Shown: positions 1 through 12,099 of the stretch, one piece after another
Layout of the letters: the number at the start of each line of letters is the position of its first letter
Numbering within the stretch: position 1 is the first letter of the stretch
Assembly (NCBI GenBank): GCA_951799425.1
Contig: OX637402.1
Coordinates: forward strand, 30,224,492 to 30,288,491
Origin: Ilex aquifolium
Taxonomy: Eukaryota; Streptophyta; Magnoliopsida; Aquifoliales; Aquifoliaceae
Length of the DNA stretch: 64,000 nucleotides
Direction of reading: 5' to 3'
Position numbers and translations under genes: made by a program
Notes under the pieces: model-generated
The model's input: the letters and a program-made list of their open reading frames with translations, nothing else
What the model was told of the DNA's origin: nothing
The model's database searches: none

Positions 1-2120
1 TTATTGACTGTTGCTTATATCCTTAACCGAGTGCCTTGTATTCCTTCTACCCTATATGAGTTATGGACAGACACCAAACCTGACTTAAATAATTAACAGC
101 CATGGGGTTCAACAACTTATGTACACAATACTTCTCATAAATATGGGAAGTTAGGTCATAGAGGGAAGAAGTGTATCTTCATCCGTTTTTCTGAGCACTC
201 TAAGGACTATGTGTTTATAGATGAACAACTTGATGGAAGGGTAACTGAAATTGAGTCACGGATGCAGTTTTCCTTGAAGAGGATTTCCCTAGCAGAGGAG
301 ATGTGTTTAAAAGAATAGAACTCTATGAGTTAGATGATCCCCAAAGAGATATATCCACCAACCAAGTAGAGATCGAGAAAATAGTTTCGTCACCTCCTAG
401 GGATAGTGGGAGCGATATACTCAATGGTGGATCAGTTCCAATGGATGTAGATCCATACGACACAGAGTTACGTAGAAGCAAGCGTGGAACCATCCCTCGA
501 CGTCATTTTGAGATTGAAGGGAAAACTTTCATGGTTGCACCACATGATGATGTCGAACCTAAAAATATTAAAGAGGCTATATCATCACCTGCTAGTAATG
601 AGTGGATAACTGCAATGAATGATGAGATGGAGTCAATGAAGGCTAATCAAGTTTGGGACTTGATTGACCTTCCGCCTGGGCGCAAGGCCATTGGGAACAA
701 ATGGGTTCTCAAAATTAAGGGCAAGGCGGATGGGTCCATAGAAAGATATAAGGCTCGCCTAGTGGTAAAAGGTTACACCCAAAGAGAGGGTGTGGACTAT
801 GAGGAAACCTTTTCTCCAGTTGTAAGGTTTGCCTCGATTCGCATGATTCTAGCTATTGTCGCACATTTGAATTTAGAATTATATCAAATGGACGTTAAAA
901 CTGCATTTTTTAATGGAGAACTGGATGAGGAAATCTACATGGATCAACCTGAAAGCTTCGTGGTGGTGGGTCAAGAGAACAAAGTTTGTACACTCCAACA
1001 ATCTATTTATGGCCTGAAGCAGTCATCCAGACAGTGAAATCTAAGGTTTCATCAAGCTATCACTTCTAATGAGTTTAGGATGATCGATGAAGACCATTGT
1101 GTGTATGTTAAACAGTCTAAAGATAACTTCTTGATTCTATCTTTGTATGTTGATGATATTTTATTGGCTGAAAATAATAAGAAGATAATTATCACTACTC
1201 AAAAGTGGTTGTCCGCAACATTTGAGATGAAGGACTTGGACGAAGCAAGTTATGTGCTCGGAGTTAAGATCCTAAGGGATCGTTCTAAGAAACTTCTTGG
1301 TTTGTCTCAAGAGACTTACATTAAAAAGGTTCATGAACGATTTCAGATGTAAAACTGCAAACCCATAAACACTCCTGTAGCGAAAGACGAGAGCCTAAGC
1401 CTAAAGATATGCCCTAAGCCTCCTGAGAAAAAGGAAAATATAGCTCGTGTTCCCTATGCCAGTGCTATAAGTAGCTTAATGTACGCAATGATGTGTACCT
1501 GTCCCGATATTTGTTATGTGGTAGGCCTAGTTATTCGTTTTCAGTCAAATCCTGGAATAGTTCATTGGAAGGCAGCCAAAAGGATACTACGATATCTCAA
1601 GGGGACTTCAGATTATATGTTATGCTACCAGTCTCTAGATTTACAGATGGTTGGTTATAGTGATGCTAATTGGAGTGGTGATATAGATGAACGTAAGTCC
1701 ACATGAGGATATACTTTCTTACTTAATGGTGGGGCCATTATATGGAATAGTAAAAAGTAATCATGCATATCCTTATCCACCATGGAAGCATAATATGTGG
1801 CTTGTTCTACTGCTGTACAAGAAAATGTTTGGTTAAGAAGGTTCTTTCAACATCTAGGAGTTGCCATAAATACCTTGGGCCCAGTGACGATTCATTGTGA
1901 TAGCATGACTGCATTAGCTTATGCTAAGGATCCTAAGTATCATGGAAGAACCAAACACATAGATCTAAGATATCATTACATCAGAGACATGATTGCACAA
2001 AAAGAAGTAATCTTGAAACACATACCTACAACTCAGATAGTTGCAGACCCCCTAACTATGCCTATAGCTAGAGATGTATATATGGCTCATGTTAGAACTT
2101 TAGAACTTCGTAGGTATTGA
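1..2120 (+). pseudogene. Decayed Ty1/Copia retrotransposon pol (integrase tail, reverse transcriptase, RNase H)
   Basis: Conceptual translation gives, in order, the integrase C-terminal region (AYILNRVPC near 10-40, PYELW-like and GKLGHRGKKCIFI segments), a linker with a VFLEEDFPS-like stretch near 270-300, reverse transcriptase (EWITAMNDEMESMKANQVWDL at 600-660, then the LYVDDILLAEN active-site motif near 1143-1175), and Copia RNase H (KSTSGYTFL-like, HCDSMTALAYA, TKHIDLRYHYIRD, ending ADPLTMPIARD near 2045-2080). The order integrase-RT-RNase H is diagnostic of Copia, not Gypsy. In-frame stops break it: TAA near 91, TGA at about 1036 where Trp is expected, TAA near 1350, TGA near 1704, TAA near 1758 and TAG near 1792. 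No autonomous function remains. The 5' part lies outside the window. Confidence 0.93.
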
Positions 2121-3231
2121 TTATGTGATAGAGATTGTATGGATCACACAGTCATTTGTATTGACATTTTTTGAGATATTAATACATGGTTTTAATTGCA
2201 ATTAAATGTTATATTGCTTGATTACCTTGATATTTAAGAAAGCACACACATTAAGTATGTCAGCGGGCGTAATTGGCTCACTCACACGAGCAATCGCCTT
2301 TGGCGCTTGATATGGCGAGCAAAGATGAGATATTCTAGCATATAGTATCGCTCTGTTTTATACACATAATGAGATCTGACATTTGATGATCGATAATGGA
2401 CACAACTTCATGTCCATTATGCCTGTGTTTGTTGAATATCCAGATGCGAGATCTTAATTTGGCGTCTTTGGATGGCGAGCAAATAGAGAACTTGGGTTAA
2501 ACGCTTGTAAAGTGACTAGACTAAGATTTGTACGATGTCTGAGTATGACATACACTCTTATTAGGATCGAGACACTCCACCGTAACATGTATTTCATACT
2601 ATATGTGCTTGGCGATAATTCAGGAGGTGAAGGAATGAATCTATGCTTCCTCACTGTGTGAGCCCTCCGAGTTATTTTTATATGACCAAGTTATTTTGTT
2701 TGACCAAACATTCTATGTACTTTTTGACTTTTGACTATGTAATAAAGTGAAAGAATTAATGCTCAGTTACTTTGGCATACTACTTACAACCATGAGTGAT
2801 TCGGCCTTCCGGGACATTGCTGGGAAAGAGGTTAATTTTGAACTAAGTGACATGAGGGCCAAATGAAGACCATTTGGAACATCCCGCGATATATTTACTG
2901 TCGACAACTTTGGGCGCTAGTTTAGATAGTGACAAAGTGTGAATGTATAGGCAAAAGTTTCGAGGGGTTATGCATGCTCTTATATTTTGAGAGATTAGAG
3001 ATGATTTAACCGGTGTATCCGAATGGGTCTAGAGTACTTGAGACACTATTTTCAATTTTTTTTTAGGGTTGATTTCTCTATGCTGGCTCTGTAGAGTTTC
3101 TAGTGTAGAGTTCCCAAATTGCAGGTGTGCTCAGCGGTCGCATGACCTATTAGCCTGTATGAATTGATGTTGATATATATAATGGATTGAGAGAGATGAC
3201 AGTGTCGTACCCACCATGTGCGAGTGAGAGA
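2121..3231 (+). other. Non-coding 3' internal region of the Copia element
   Basis: About 1.1 kb lies between the end of the RNase H frame and the probable 3' LTR. No protein similarity was recognised. The short purine-rich stretch just before 3232 (gagtgagaga) is a candidate polypurine tract. Assigning this segment to the element is inference from position. Confidence 0.5.
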
Positions 3232-3738
3232 TGTTAGATATTGGTTGGGTCATAGACCCGAACCGGGGCGCCCATGGTGGGTTGACTCAAATTAAAGAAT
3301 GTCCAAAGAGACATGTCTTTTGGAGGTATCATTTACCAAGATGTATCATTTACCAAAAGGTATCCTTCACCCAAAATACATGTCTGTTAAATATTAACAG
3401 ACATGTCCCTATAAGATGTGTCTCTTAATGACACATATTGGTTGCCTATATACACCCAAGGCAATCTAATAGATGATCTCTCCGATAAAATAATCAAACG
3501 TTAAAACTCTCCTATTCTTTTCTCTCTCTCCCTACATAACGTTGAAAGACTTTTGTGTTGTGGAAACTCGGTGTTGATTCCTATTGTGTAACAATACCGT
3601 ATTGCTTGAGTAATTAAAGAAAAGACAATTTTCAGATTCTAAAATACGTGGAACATCTTCAAACGGTTTTTAGGATTAAAGTGAACAATGTATGTTTTTT
3701 ATTCTACGCTTCCGCAATATGTTATACGATTCCCAACA
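3232..3738 (+). repeat. Probable 3' LTR of the Copia element
   Basis: The segment starts TGTTAGATATTGG directly after a purine-rich tract and ends GATTCCCAACA, so it has TG...CA ends and short inverted termini (TGTTAG / CCAACA). It contains a TATA-like motif (ctatataca near 3448-3456) and CT-rich sequence after it, as expected for a promoter-bearing LTR of about 507 bp. The 5' LTR is outside the window, so the boundaries rest on terminal motifs only. Confidence 0.6.
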
Positions 3739-5684
3739 ATTACGATAAATTAGGTTCAAATAACATTATTCATGTTTATATGATTCTTTTATCCAAAATA
3801 TTGTTATTGCTTTTATCAGCAAAGGTGACAAGTGGCATCCTATTCTTATTTACTTTAATTAAGAGAAAAGGAGTGGGATTTTGCTTTTATTTTGTGAAAA
3901 GAGTGATTTTTTTAATCCCAAGGTATAGTTCAATTAGTAATAGAGACGAATTGAGTTTGAATCTTGATAATTTTTTGGGGTCAGGCTATAAGAAAATTAT
4001 CCCTCATGAATACACTAGTCTCAGCGTGAATGACCTGTCTTTGACTGGACCGAGGATAAAATTAATTGAAATACGCGTAAATTAGTCCAGACATCATTGA
4101 CCATTGAACAAAAAAAAAAAAGAACGGCAGGAGCAATCTTTCTCGAGATAAAAAAAACTTGTCAGTCCATAATTGTGAGGCCTTAAGGATAAAATCCATT
4201 TCTCTAATTTTAATTACATGTATAGTAATCTATACTACGTTAAAATGTCACTATACTTGAAAAATATTTTTTTTTTCAATTGTACCCTCCAACAATGAAA
4301 GTATTACATTCTTAGTTTTTATTGATGTTTAATCTTTTTTTAATGATAATCTAAAATCAAGTTTAACCGTTCAAATTGTTAAACCCTACAAATTCTACAA
4401 TAAGTATTCATTCCCTTTTAACGTCTACAACCTTCTCTCCAATGTCAATTATGGTCTCAATGGCTTCTCTCTCCGTTATGAAAACACGAGCTTATAAGGA
4501 AATAATTATGAGGCCGTGGTTTATGCAGCAAGACCCTTAGCTTTCTGTCCATCACATTGCACTCCAATCACTCTTAACATAAATTAACTTCACTTGTTGA
4601 TTCATTGTGATCTTGTTTTTTTTTCAAGTTTCTGGCCCTTTTTTTATTGATTCAATGTTCAATTTAACAGTTCTCAAATGTTAAGTTTTGATTTTGTTCT
4701 ATTTCTTGAATAAAATAAATCATCTGTATACTCTACATATACTTCACCTTCCATTATTTCTTGAGTTTGTTCTTGTTTTATTTCTCTATCATACTTTTCC
4801 AAACAAAGGATTGAATAATAATAAATACATCAATTGCTAGATTAATTACTCTACTTAATTATCAACAATATGATTAGATCATTTTAATCCCCCCACAATA
4901 ATAATGCAGCGTCCCTTCATCTTTCTCAATGTACATTTAATGGGGTTTGATTATGTACTTATTTTCCAATTTTTCTCTTTCTTGTATCCATATATGTTAG
5001 AAATCCCACTTTGTTTCTAGTATCTATTTGGAGTACATGACCGATTTACTTTTTAATTCTGTGTTGTGAATTAATTTCAGTTGATTTTTCAAATAAAGAT
5101 TATTTGATTTGTTCATTGAAATTTTATTCAAAGAGAAAGAAAAGTAACTTTGAGAACCAGATGGTCTTAAATTCAGCCATGGACGAATCTCTGATGGAGA
5201 GAGGATTCACTATAGTTAACTAAATCTCAGTAGATGATACTACTAAAAACGCATCCCTTCATCTTTTCTCTCTCTTTGTTTTTTATTACTAGTAATGCAC
5301 CCAATCATGTACTTAACAATCAGTTATCATCTATTTAACAACACATATGAAAATTTTGACAAGATTCTTGGTTGCTCTCAATACAATGATATAGGTTTGA
5401 CAATGAGTGGCTTTAGAAGAATCTTGAAATGGTCTATGCGCAACGCACATGTGCACCAACTAGTATTTATAAATGTATATAAGTTTATCATTTATATACG
5501 AACACACATCTAGATCACATATACAAAATATACATTTTGTTTGTTTTAAAAAAAAGTCAATTAATAAGTTTTATTAAAAGGTACATGTGATTTTCTTTTT
5601 TTCCTCAAAATCCAAAATTTTTTATTTTTACTTTGCTTAAACATATATTTATTTTCTTGGCCTTTAGTCCAAAGAGCAAAGTTA
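3739..5684. other. AT-rich intergenic DNA, no gene recognised
   Basis: Both strands were read. Open frames here are short and low-complexity, including one that runs across the LTR end (3648-4085). No domain, RNA gene or clear element termini were recognised. Confidence 0.6.
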
Positions 5685-5808
5685 TGTAACCCAAATTTAT
5701 ATCTCAAATCAACAAAGATCATTGGATCAGTGGTTCCCATTTAAAAAAATTGATGGGACTCATTCATCCAATGGTCCATGTTGATTTGAGATGCAAATTT
5801 GGGTTACA
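5685..5808. mobile_element. Foldback MITE (TGTAACCCAAATTT family)
   Basis: An almost complete palindrome of about 124 bp. The left arm starts TGTAACCCAAATTT and continues ATCTCAAATCAACA; the right arm is its reverse complement, ending AAATTTGGGTTACA. It is flanked by TA on both sides, which would fit a Tc1/Mariner-type TA target duplication. A related copy lies in intron 3 of SCPL copy 4 (48443-48583). Confidence 0.75.
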
Positions 5809-5921
5809 TAGTATTTTCCTAATCAAAAATCAAATATACTATTTATTTTTATCAGTTTAATATCTAATATCCAATAGAAAAGTATTAGCCCCTTGGAAAA
5901 TGGTGTAGGCGGCTGCTTTTG

Positions 5922-5967
5922 CCCTTTTCCCTTTTCCCTTTTCCCTTTTCCCTTTTCTCTTTTCCCC
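5922..5967. repeat. (CCCTTTT)n-type microsatellite
   Basis: About six uninterrupted or nearly uninterrupted copies of CCCTTT/CCTTTT units. No gene in the surrounding 5809-6300. Confidence 0.85.
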
Positions 5968-6300
5968 ACTACTTTTATCTTTAAAATGTAAAACTACAGC
6001 AAACAAAACAAAAAAAAAATGAAAATTTGCACTGCTTTTGGGCCTCCCTCTTGGGCTTCAAGTTGAGATGGATATAGAAAGGCTTCAAAATTGGCCCATA
6101 TCCAAACCGAACCCGTCCATATTCACTACACTATCATCAGGGCCTCAGGCCCAACCCATAAGATAATCACGAAACGACCCTTTAACACAACAAAACTACA
6201 ATGTTGCGACGCACCGAGTCCTATCACTCGATTCACTCCAGTGAATTCCCTCTCATCAAAGCTCTGCAACACACAAATTCACAGCTATCAATCGACTGGA

Positions 6301-8522
6301 TAGGGTTAAGCAATGGTGGAATTGAGAAAAAAATCGACATATCATACATTGAAGACGAAGACGAGCTCGATGAAGAACCAGGGGAGGTGATCGAATCGGC
6401 ACCGCCTCTCAAGGTCGGTGAGGAGAGATAAATCAACTCCTCTGGCCCCAAAAAGAAGCTCCTCAAACGCGGCCTTGGTTGGGAGACCCCTGAGCATGGC
6501 GAACGAAGCCACTGGTAACACCATAAGACACAACATTCTTTCAAACACATCGAAACTCCGACTTTCTTCATATGAAAAATGCTTATATTTTTAGTTATTG
6601 TAATATCAACATTGGTTACTTTTTGTGATGTTTGTATTTGGGATACTACGGTTTGAGAAAACGGTTTGTTTGAATGAATTTCAGTTCACTACGTGGGTAC
6701 TTTACTTGATGGAACCAAGTTTGTTTCGACGAGGAACAGAGATGAACCCTGCACTTTCAAGCTTGGGCATGGTCAGTTTTGAGTTATTTGTATCGAAATC
6801 TTCGTTGTTTTTTGTTTTGTTTTTAATATTCTGTGCTAGGTTGGTTTCTGAAGATATGAAAGAAAGAAATTATAAAATGTTTCATAACATTTGACCGATT
6901 GCAAATTGCAATGTACTGACTCAAAACTGAATTTGTTATTTTCTTTAGTTCTTCAATTTTCTTCTCAAATCAAAGAAATGTTGATTTTTTTCTTCTATTT
7001 TCTAGGCAAATAAATGAAAGATTATAATTCCCCCTGGAGGAAGGATGTGTATTCCTTGAATTGCCTAGCCTTCTTATTTTTGCAGTTCAGCACATCCTAA
7101 ATTGATAGCAGAAAAAGGTATTATGCATACCCTGGCTTACATTGTCATTCTAATCTCCAACAGGTCTTAGATATTGAGTTCTACAACATGAAAGCTTTGT
7201 ACAGACACGCACAAGCGTATATGAAAACTGAAGACTTCCACCTGGCTGAAATGGACATTAAGAAGGCCCTGGAGGCTGATCCTCATAATAGGTATGTATA
7301 AGTTTTTGATAGTCCCACTATGCCGAAAAGTTCGTTTATGTATATTGTGTAGAATGTTGATGGTTGTTTTTCAGGGAGGTGAAGTTGTTTCATAAGAATG
7401 TGAAAACAACTTCAAGCATGAACATGTTTGCATGCATGACAAAGAAAGAAAGAACTCTTCCATGGCAACAAAGGTTCAGTTGTTTTTCCCTTCAAGAAAA
7501 GAAAAAGGAAGATTTTCTTATAATGCACCTTGAATGTACATATAAAAAAAAGAAGACACAAAACAGGAAGTAAGGTTATTGCGTTCATTCAATACATTGC
7601 TTCTCCTATCACACTATGGCCAGGAGCACAACCATCGCGTCACATCTTCCCATATCCCTCCTTCCATTGCTGATAGTACCAGCAGTGGTTACCTCATTGC
7701 CAATAATACAATGAAGTGATAAACCTAGTCATGACCAGTTCCACTCTCAAGATCAGCAGTTCTTACTGACATCTCTGCTGCTCTTGTGCAGCCATAAGCC
7801 GCCACACTACCTTCACCGCTGCTTTACTACAGCCTTTGCCATCTTAGCTAAATATACCGTTTCTTAATTTCCATTTATCATCATCTTTCAAAGTACATAG
7901 GATGCTTTCCTTGCTTTTTGAATTTGCCCTAAAGTTGAACCCATGGCGCTGCGATAAGATTTCCTCCTGGCCTAGTTGGTGCTTGAGCATAGTCATCGAT
8001 AGAATCAGTCAGATGTCTTTCCTGTAAAATGTCATTTGGAGACTAGCAATTCCCTTGGAATACGGGTCATTCCAAAATTCAAACAATCATTTAAAATGAT
8101 AAGAGAAATTGGATGTCATTTGATAAACCGCCAATGAAAGATCATCCCAGTCATTCCACACGTTTCTTAGAAACAACTGCGATGACATGGAAATGGTTTT
8201 ATTTTCATGAATTGCTTTTAATTTCATCGGCCTGCATGAAATTAGGCTATGCCTGGTATGAATGGAAATCCATAAATGTTTTGCTGAACTGCATCATGGC
8301 ATCTTTTATTTACCGGCCTAGTTCACTACAGACGATAAGCATCGCTATCATTTCATGGGTTATTCAAGAACATTAGTTAACCAAATGTCTCTAACGTGGC
8401 AGAGATTGAGAGTTGAGAAAGTGGAGGATAACAAAATAGATGAAGAGATGACAATGAAAATGGAGAAGATTGCTGTGAATCCGGCTCCCCCGGACAATGA
8501 AATGGCAGTTGATTCAAGTTGA
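6301..8522 (+). pseudogene. FKBP-type peptidyl-prolyl isomerase with TPR domain (ROF1/FKBP62-like), broken copy
   Basis: Fragments of a plant multidomain FKBP appear in the correct order. About 6346-6500 encodes the acidic N-terminal region (DELDEEPGEVIESAPPLKVG) and then KKKLLKRGLGWETPEHG, interrupted by a TAA at 6429. A segment at 6685-6771 encodes HYVGTLLDGTKFVSTRNRDE, the start of the first FK506-binding domain. An exon at 7164-7291, with intact AG and GT borders, encodes a TPR repeat (MKALYRHAQAYMKTEDFHLA). It splices in phase to 7375 onward (REVKLFHKN). A possible last exon is 8403-8522, ending NEMAVDSS and a stop. The second and third FKBP domains and most TPRs are missing, so an intact protein is not possible. 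Retained introns show this is not a processed copy; it is a degenerate genomic duplicate. The last-exon assignment is weak. Confidence 0.8.
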
Positions 8523-9083
8523 ACCATATATCTTGGGAACACAGTTTGCAAGATGACTCCATACAAAGACAATGTATAGTCCAGACAAGGTTGCATCGGG
8601 GTGAACCCGGGTTGTAATTGTAGGGTACAGTGAACAGAGAAAAATCGCAGTGGTCAGACCACTGAATTTTGAAACCATAGTGTGTAATCAATGACTTTCA
8701 TTAACTTTGTACCATATTGATTCCGTAGTGTTAGTGTTCACATAAATTCGGTTATTTTCTGCTTTCCCATGGGTTTTTTTTTCTCAGCTTAGTAGATTGA
8801 GCCTTAGAAACCCTTATGTATGGATACATTTTTTTCCCTTCTTTTATGTTGGTCCTTTTTTGTACACGCAACTTTACAATCTCTTCAGTTCAAACAAAAA
8901 AAAATTGTACAATCTGTTCAGACTATGACTTTAGGGTTGGGTGAGGATCCTCGGTTGTTAAGAGCAGAGGTGGATTTGATTAACACAGTATCGTTTTGTA
9001 TCAAAATATAGTTATTTTGTTAAATAGAACGATGTCGTTTCAATATAAAACGATATTATTTTAATTAACAGCACCTCTGTTAT
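8523..9083. other. Intergenic DNA, nothing recognised
   Basis: No convincing coding, RNA or element structure was seen between the FKBP pseudogene and the TSD of the next transposon (9084-9092). Confidence 0.5.
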
Positions 9084-9092
9084 TAAAAATTA

Positions 9093-11074
9093 GGGAGAAT
9101 TACATCTAAATCTCTTAAGATTTGTCACTTAATCACTCAGACCCTCTGATTTTTGAAATATTACACACAGACCCCCTGAAGTTTGTACGTGAGTAACACT
9201 TAGACCAATGATCGAAATATCGTTTCGAAGTACCGTTTCGGTCAGCTAAAAAACGGAAACGTTTCGGAAACGCAATGGAAACGCAGAAAAAATATAGAAA
9301 CACGTGGAAACATGTAGAAATACAAAATACAATTCATTTATTTATAAAGATAAGCTAAATAATTGTTTAATTTAACATATTTATTTGGTTAACATTCATT
9401 TATATAAGAATAAATTTAAATTGGAGGGAAAAAAAGGTTTGACATGAGGCGAAAATCATTTAAATTAGAATATTATCCAATTAATAATACAATTTTATTA
9501 TTACACTAATTTACTAATTAATAATACTAAGTGCAACATATTATTATAATACTAATTTGTGCAGCACATTATTATAATACTAATTTGTGCAGCACATTAT
9601 TATAAACTAATTTGTGCAGCATATTATTATAACACTAATTTATTAATTTAAACTGTGTCTTCAAATTAATAAATAATATTATTTCATTAATATTAAAATC
9701 ACTGTGTACACAATGATTAAAACACATAAATACTTAATTCTAGATATTTAACACATAAGTTATAACTAATAAAATGACTTACAGTTATTTAATATGTCAA
9801 TTTAACAAATAATAATAACATAAAAGAATAATTATAAAAAGGAAAAAAAATAATGAAGGGTATCAAATTAAATTAATGGTAGTTATGTATAGTTAAAAGT
9901 AAAAAATTATAATGCAGTGGCGTATTAAATGTAATTATTCATACTTATAACAAAAAAAAAAATATAAAAGGAAGCACACGTGTTTCGACCTGTTTCGACA
10001 TGTTTCGACCGAAACGGTACTGTTTCGACCGAAACGGTCCGACACAGTGATGTTTCGACCGAAACTTTGAAATTTTGGGATTCAACCCATGTTTCGTGTC
10101 GGTGCGTTGAAATTCCGAAATGTTTCGGACGTTTCGACACGATATTTTGATCCTTGACTTAGACTCTTACTGTAAATATATCTGTTAATAAATTACACCC
10201 AGGCCCCTTAAAGTTTATAAACTTCTATTACTTAGACTAATTAAGTTTAAAATATTATATTTAGATCAAAAATACTTTAATCAAAGATAAAATATCAAAT
10301 ATTTAAATTTTACAGTTAAAATTCATATTCTATTGTATCATTTATTGAAATAAAATCAAAAATAAAATTTCAATTTTTTCTTAAAAAATCATAATTAATA
10401 TACAATTATATTGTCTATTGAAATTTAATTCGGTAATTTAAACGACCAAATTAAAATACCAAACTATCCCAATTAAAGCTAAAAGATATTGTGTCAATTA
10501 CACTTTGACCCCTTTTTTAATTTTTTAATTTTATTCTAATAGATAGTATAATTATATACTAAATATGATTTTTTTTTAAAACTAGATTTTTATTTTTGAT
10601 TTTATTTCAATAAATGACATAATAGTACATAAATTTTGGATGTAAAATTCATGTTATATTATGAATGCCTTAGACCCCTTATTATATTTTTTTAGTCTTA
10701 TTCTAATAGATAGTATAATTGTATATTAATTACGATTTTTGAAGACAAAATTAAATTTTTAATTTTAATTTTATTTCAATAAATGATACAATAGAACATG
10801 AATTTTGGTTGTAAAATTTAAAATATTTGATATTCTATCTTTGATTAGAGTATTTTTTTGTCTAAATATAATATTTTTAATTTAATGAGTCTAAGTATTA
10901 TATAACTACAAACTTCAAGGGATCTAAGTGTAATTTATTAACGAATATATTTACAGCAAGAGCCTAAGTGTTAGGCGCGTACAAACCTCAAGGGGTCTGT
11001 GTGTAATATTTCAAATGTCAGGAGGTCTGAGTGATTAAATGACAAACTTCAGAAAGTCTGAGTGTAATTTTCTC
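9093..11074. mobile_element. Non-autonomous MULE-like element (long TIRs, 9-bp TSD), interrupted by a hAT MITE
   Basis: The left end (GGGAGAATTACATCTAAATC...) and right end (...GAGTGTAATTTTCTC) are inverted copies. Similarity extends more than 80 bp inwards through TTAATCACTCAGACC and GAAATATTACACACAGACCCC. The flanks carry a perfect 9-bp direct repeat TAAAAATTA (9084-9092 and 11075-11083), the TSD size typical of Mutator-like elements. The inside is AT-rich and has no transposase frame. A hAT-type element sits inside it (9206-10156), so without that insertion it is about 1.0 kb. Confidence 0.85.
9206..10156. mobile_element. hAT-type MITE nested in the MULE-like element
   Basis: Perfect 8-bp TSD ACTTAGAC (9198-9205 and 10157-10164). 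The TIRs are CAATGATCGAAATATCG on the left and CAAGGATCAAAATATCG when the right end is reverse-complemented. The subterminal regions repeat TTTCGACC/GAAACG motifs many times (9220-9300 and 9980-10130), as seen in hAT subterminal transposase-binding repeats. No transposase frame. Confidence 0.88.
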
Positions 11075-11083
11075 TAAAAATTA

Positions 11084-11391
11084 ATAGTAGAGAAGTCGGA
11101 CTTCTTTATGGTCAGCCCAAGTAAGTGATCCACTTTGTATTTTTCCAAAGTAATTTATCTTTATAACTATGGTACTTATTAAACTCAATTTAAACAACAA
11201 TTCAATAACGAGATCGGAATAATCAATCACTAGCCGGACGTTGAGTCAAATTATCGGACCAATTAGAATTGGTATATGCTCATTAGTTGGATAGTTCATC
11301 TCTTTTGTTTATTTGGTCAGTGTTGGATAGCTCACCTCAAAGTCAAGAAGCCAAGGAGGTTAGTTCAAAATTTAGGGTAAGTTTCACATCA
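11084..11391. other. Intergenic DNA, nothing recognised
   Basis: Short AT-rich stretch between two MULE-type elements. No reading frame or motif of note. Confidence 0.5.
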
Positions 11392-11400
11392 ATCATTATA

Positions 11401-12018
11401 GGGTTAATTTTAACTTGCACTCCAAAAAGATTAGTCAAATCTTAATTTGTACCTTCAAAATTTAAAAATATTAATTTACACTCTGAAAGATATAAATACA
11501 TATCAATATGTACCTAAAACTAAACACAATTCATATAATACTATTTCATACTTTTTTAAAATTAAAAAATACCTATTTTTTGCCTATAATAGTTGTTAAA
11601 TAACTATTTTCTATTTATAGTTGTATTATTCGTATTTAACTTCAATTTGACCGAATAATAAATTTTTTTTTGTCTAACTGTAGACATCAAATAGCTATTT
11701 AACGAGTCTTTTAAGCAAAAAATAAATATTTTTACTCAAACACGACACGAAAATGTTATGACATAATACAATTGAGAGTTATTTAACGACTATTAATGGA
11801 TGGAATTGTTTTTAGATCATACATGTGAACTATTTAAATTTTGAAGGGTACAATTTATAATTAATTCAAACTTTTTTTTTTGGCAAAATAGACAAAATTG
11901 GTTCTAGGTGTACATTAATATAAATTTATGTTTTTTAGGGTGTAAATTAATATTTTTAAACTTTTGAGGTACAAATTAAAATTTGAGTGATTTTTGGCGT
12001 GCAAATCGTGATCAGCCC
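11401..12018. mobile_element. MULE-like MITE in the promoter of SCPL copy 1
   Basis: Inverted ends of about 100 bp: GGGTTAATTTTAACTTGCACTCC on the left and GGGCTGATCACGATTTGCACGCC for the reverse-complemented right end. They continue through shared AATTTGTACCT and TTTAAAAATATTAATTTACAC segments. The flanking 9-bp repeats ATCATTATA (11392-11400) and ATCCTTATA (12019-12027) differ at one base. The right end is only 81 bp before the ATG of SCPL copy 1, and the upstream DNA shared by copies 2-4 is absent here. Confidence 0.8.
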
Positions 12019-12099
12019 ATCCTTATAACCACTCCATCTGCTACGTCTCTTCACGCATACATACTCTCCATACACTTTGTTCCATTAAACACACACACC

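Noticed and set aside
3648..4085. 145-codon open frame
   Set aside because: It crosses the LTR end into flanking AT-rich DNA and shows no recognisable domain.
7590..8370. Additional coding exons between the FKBP TPR exon and the last fragment
   Set aside because: Open frames here (for example 8113-8376) show no similarity to FKBP or TPR and lack consistent splice borders.
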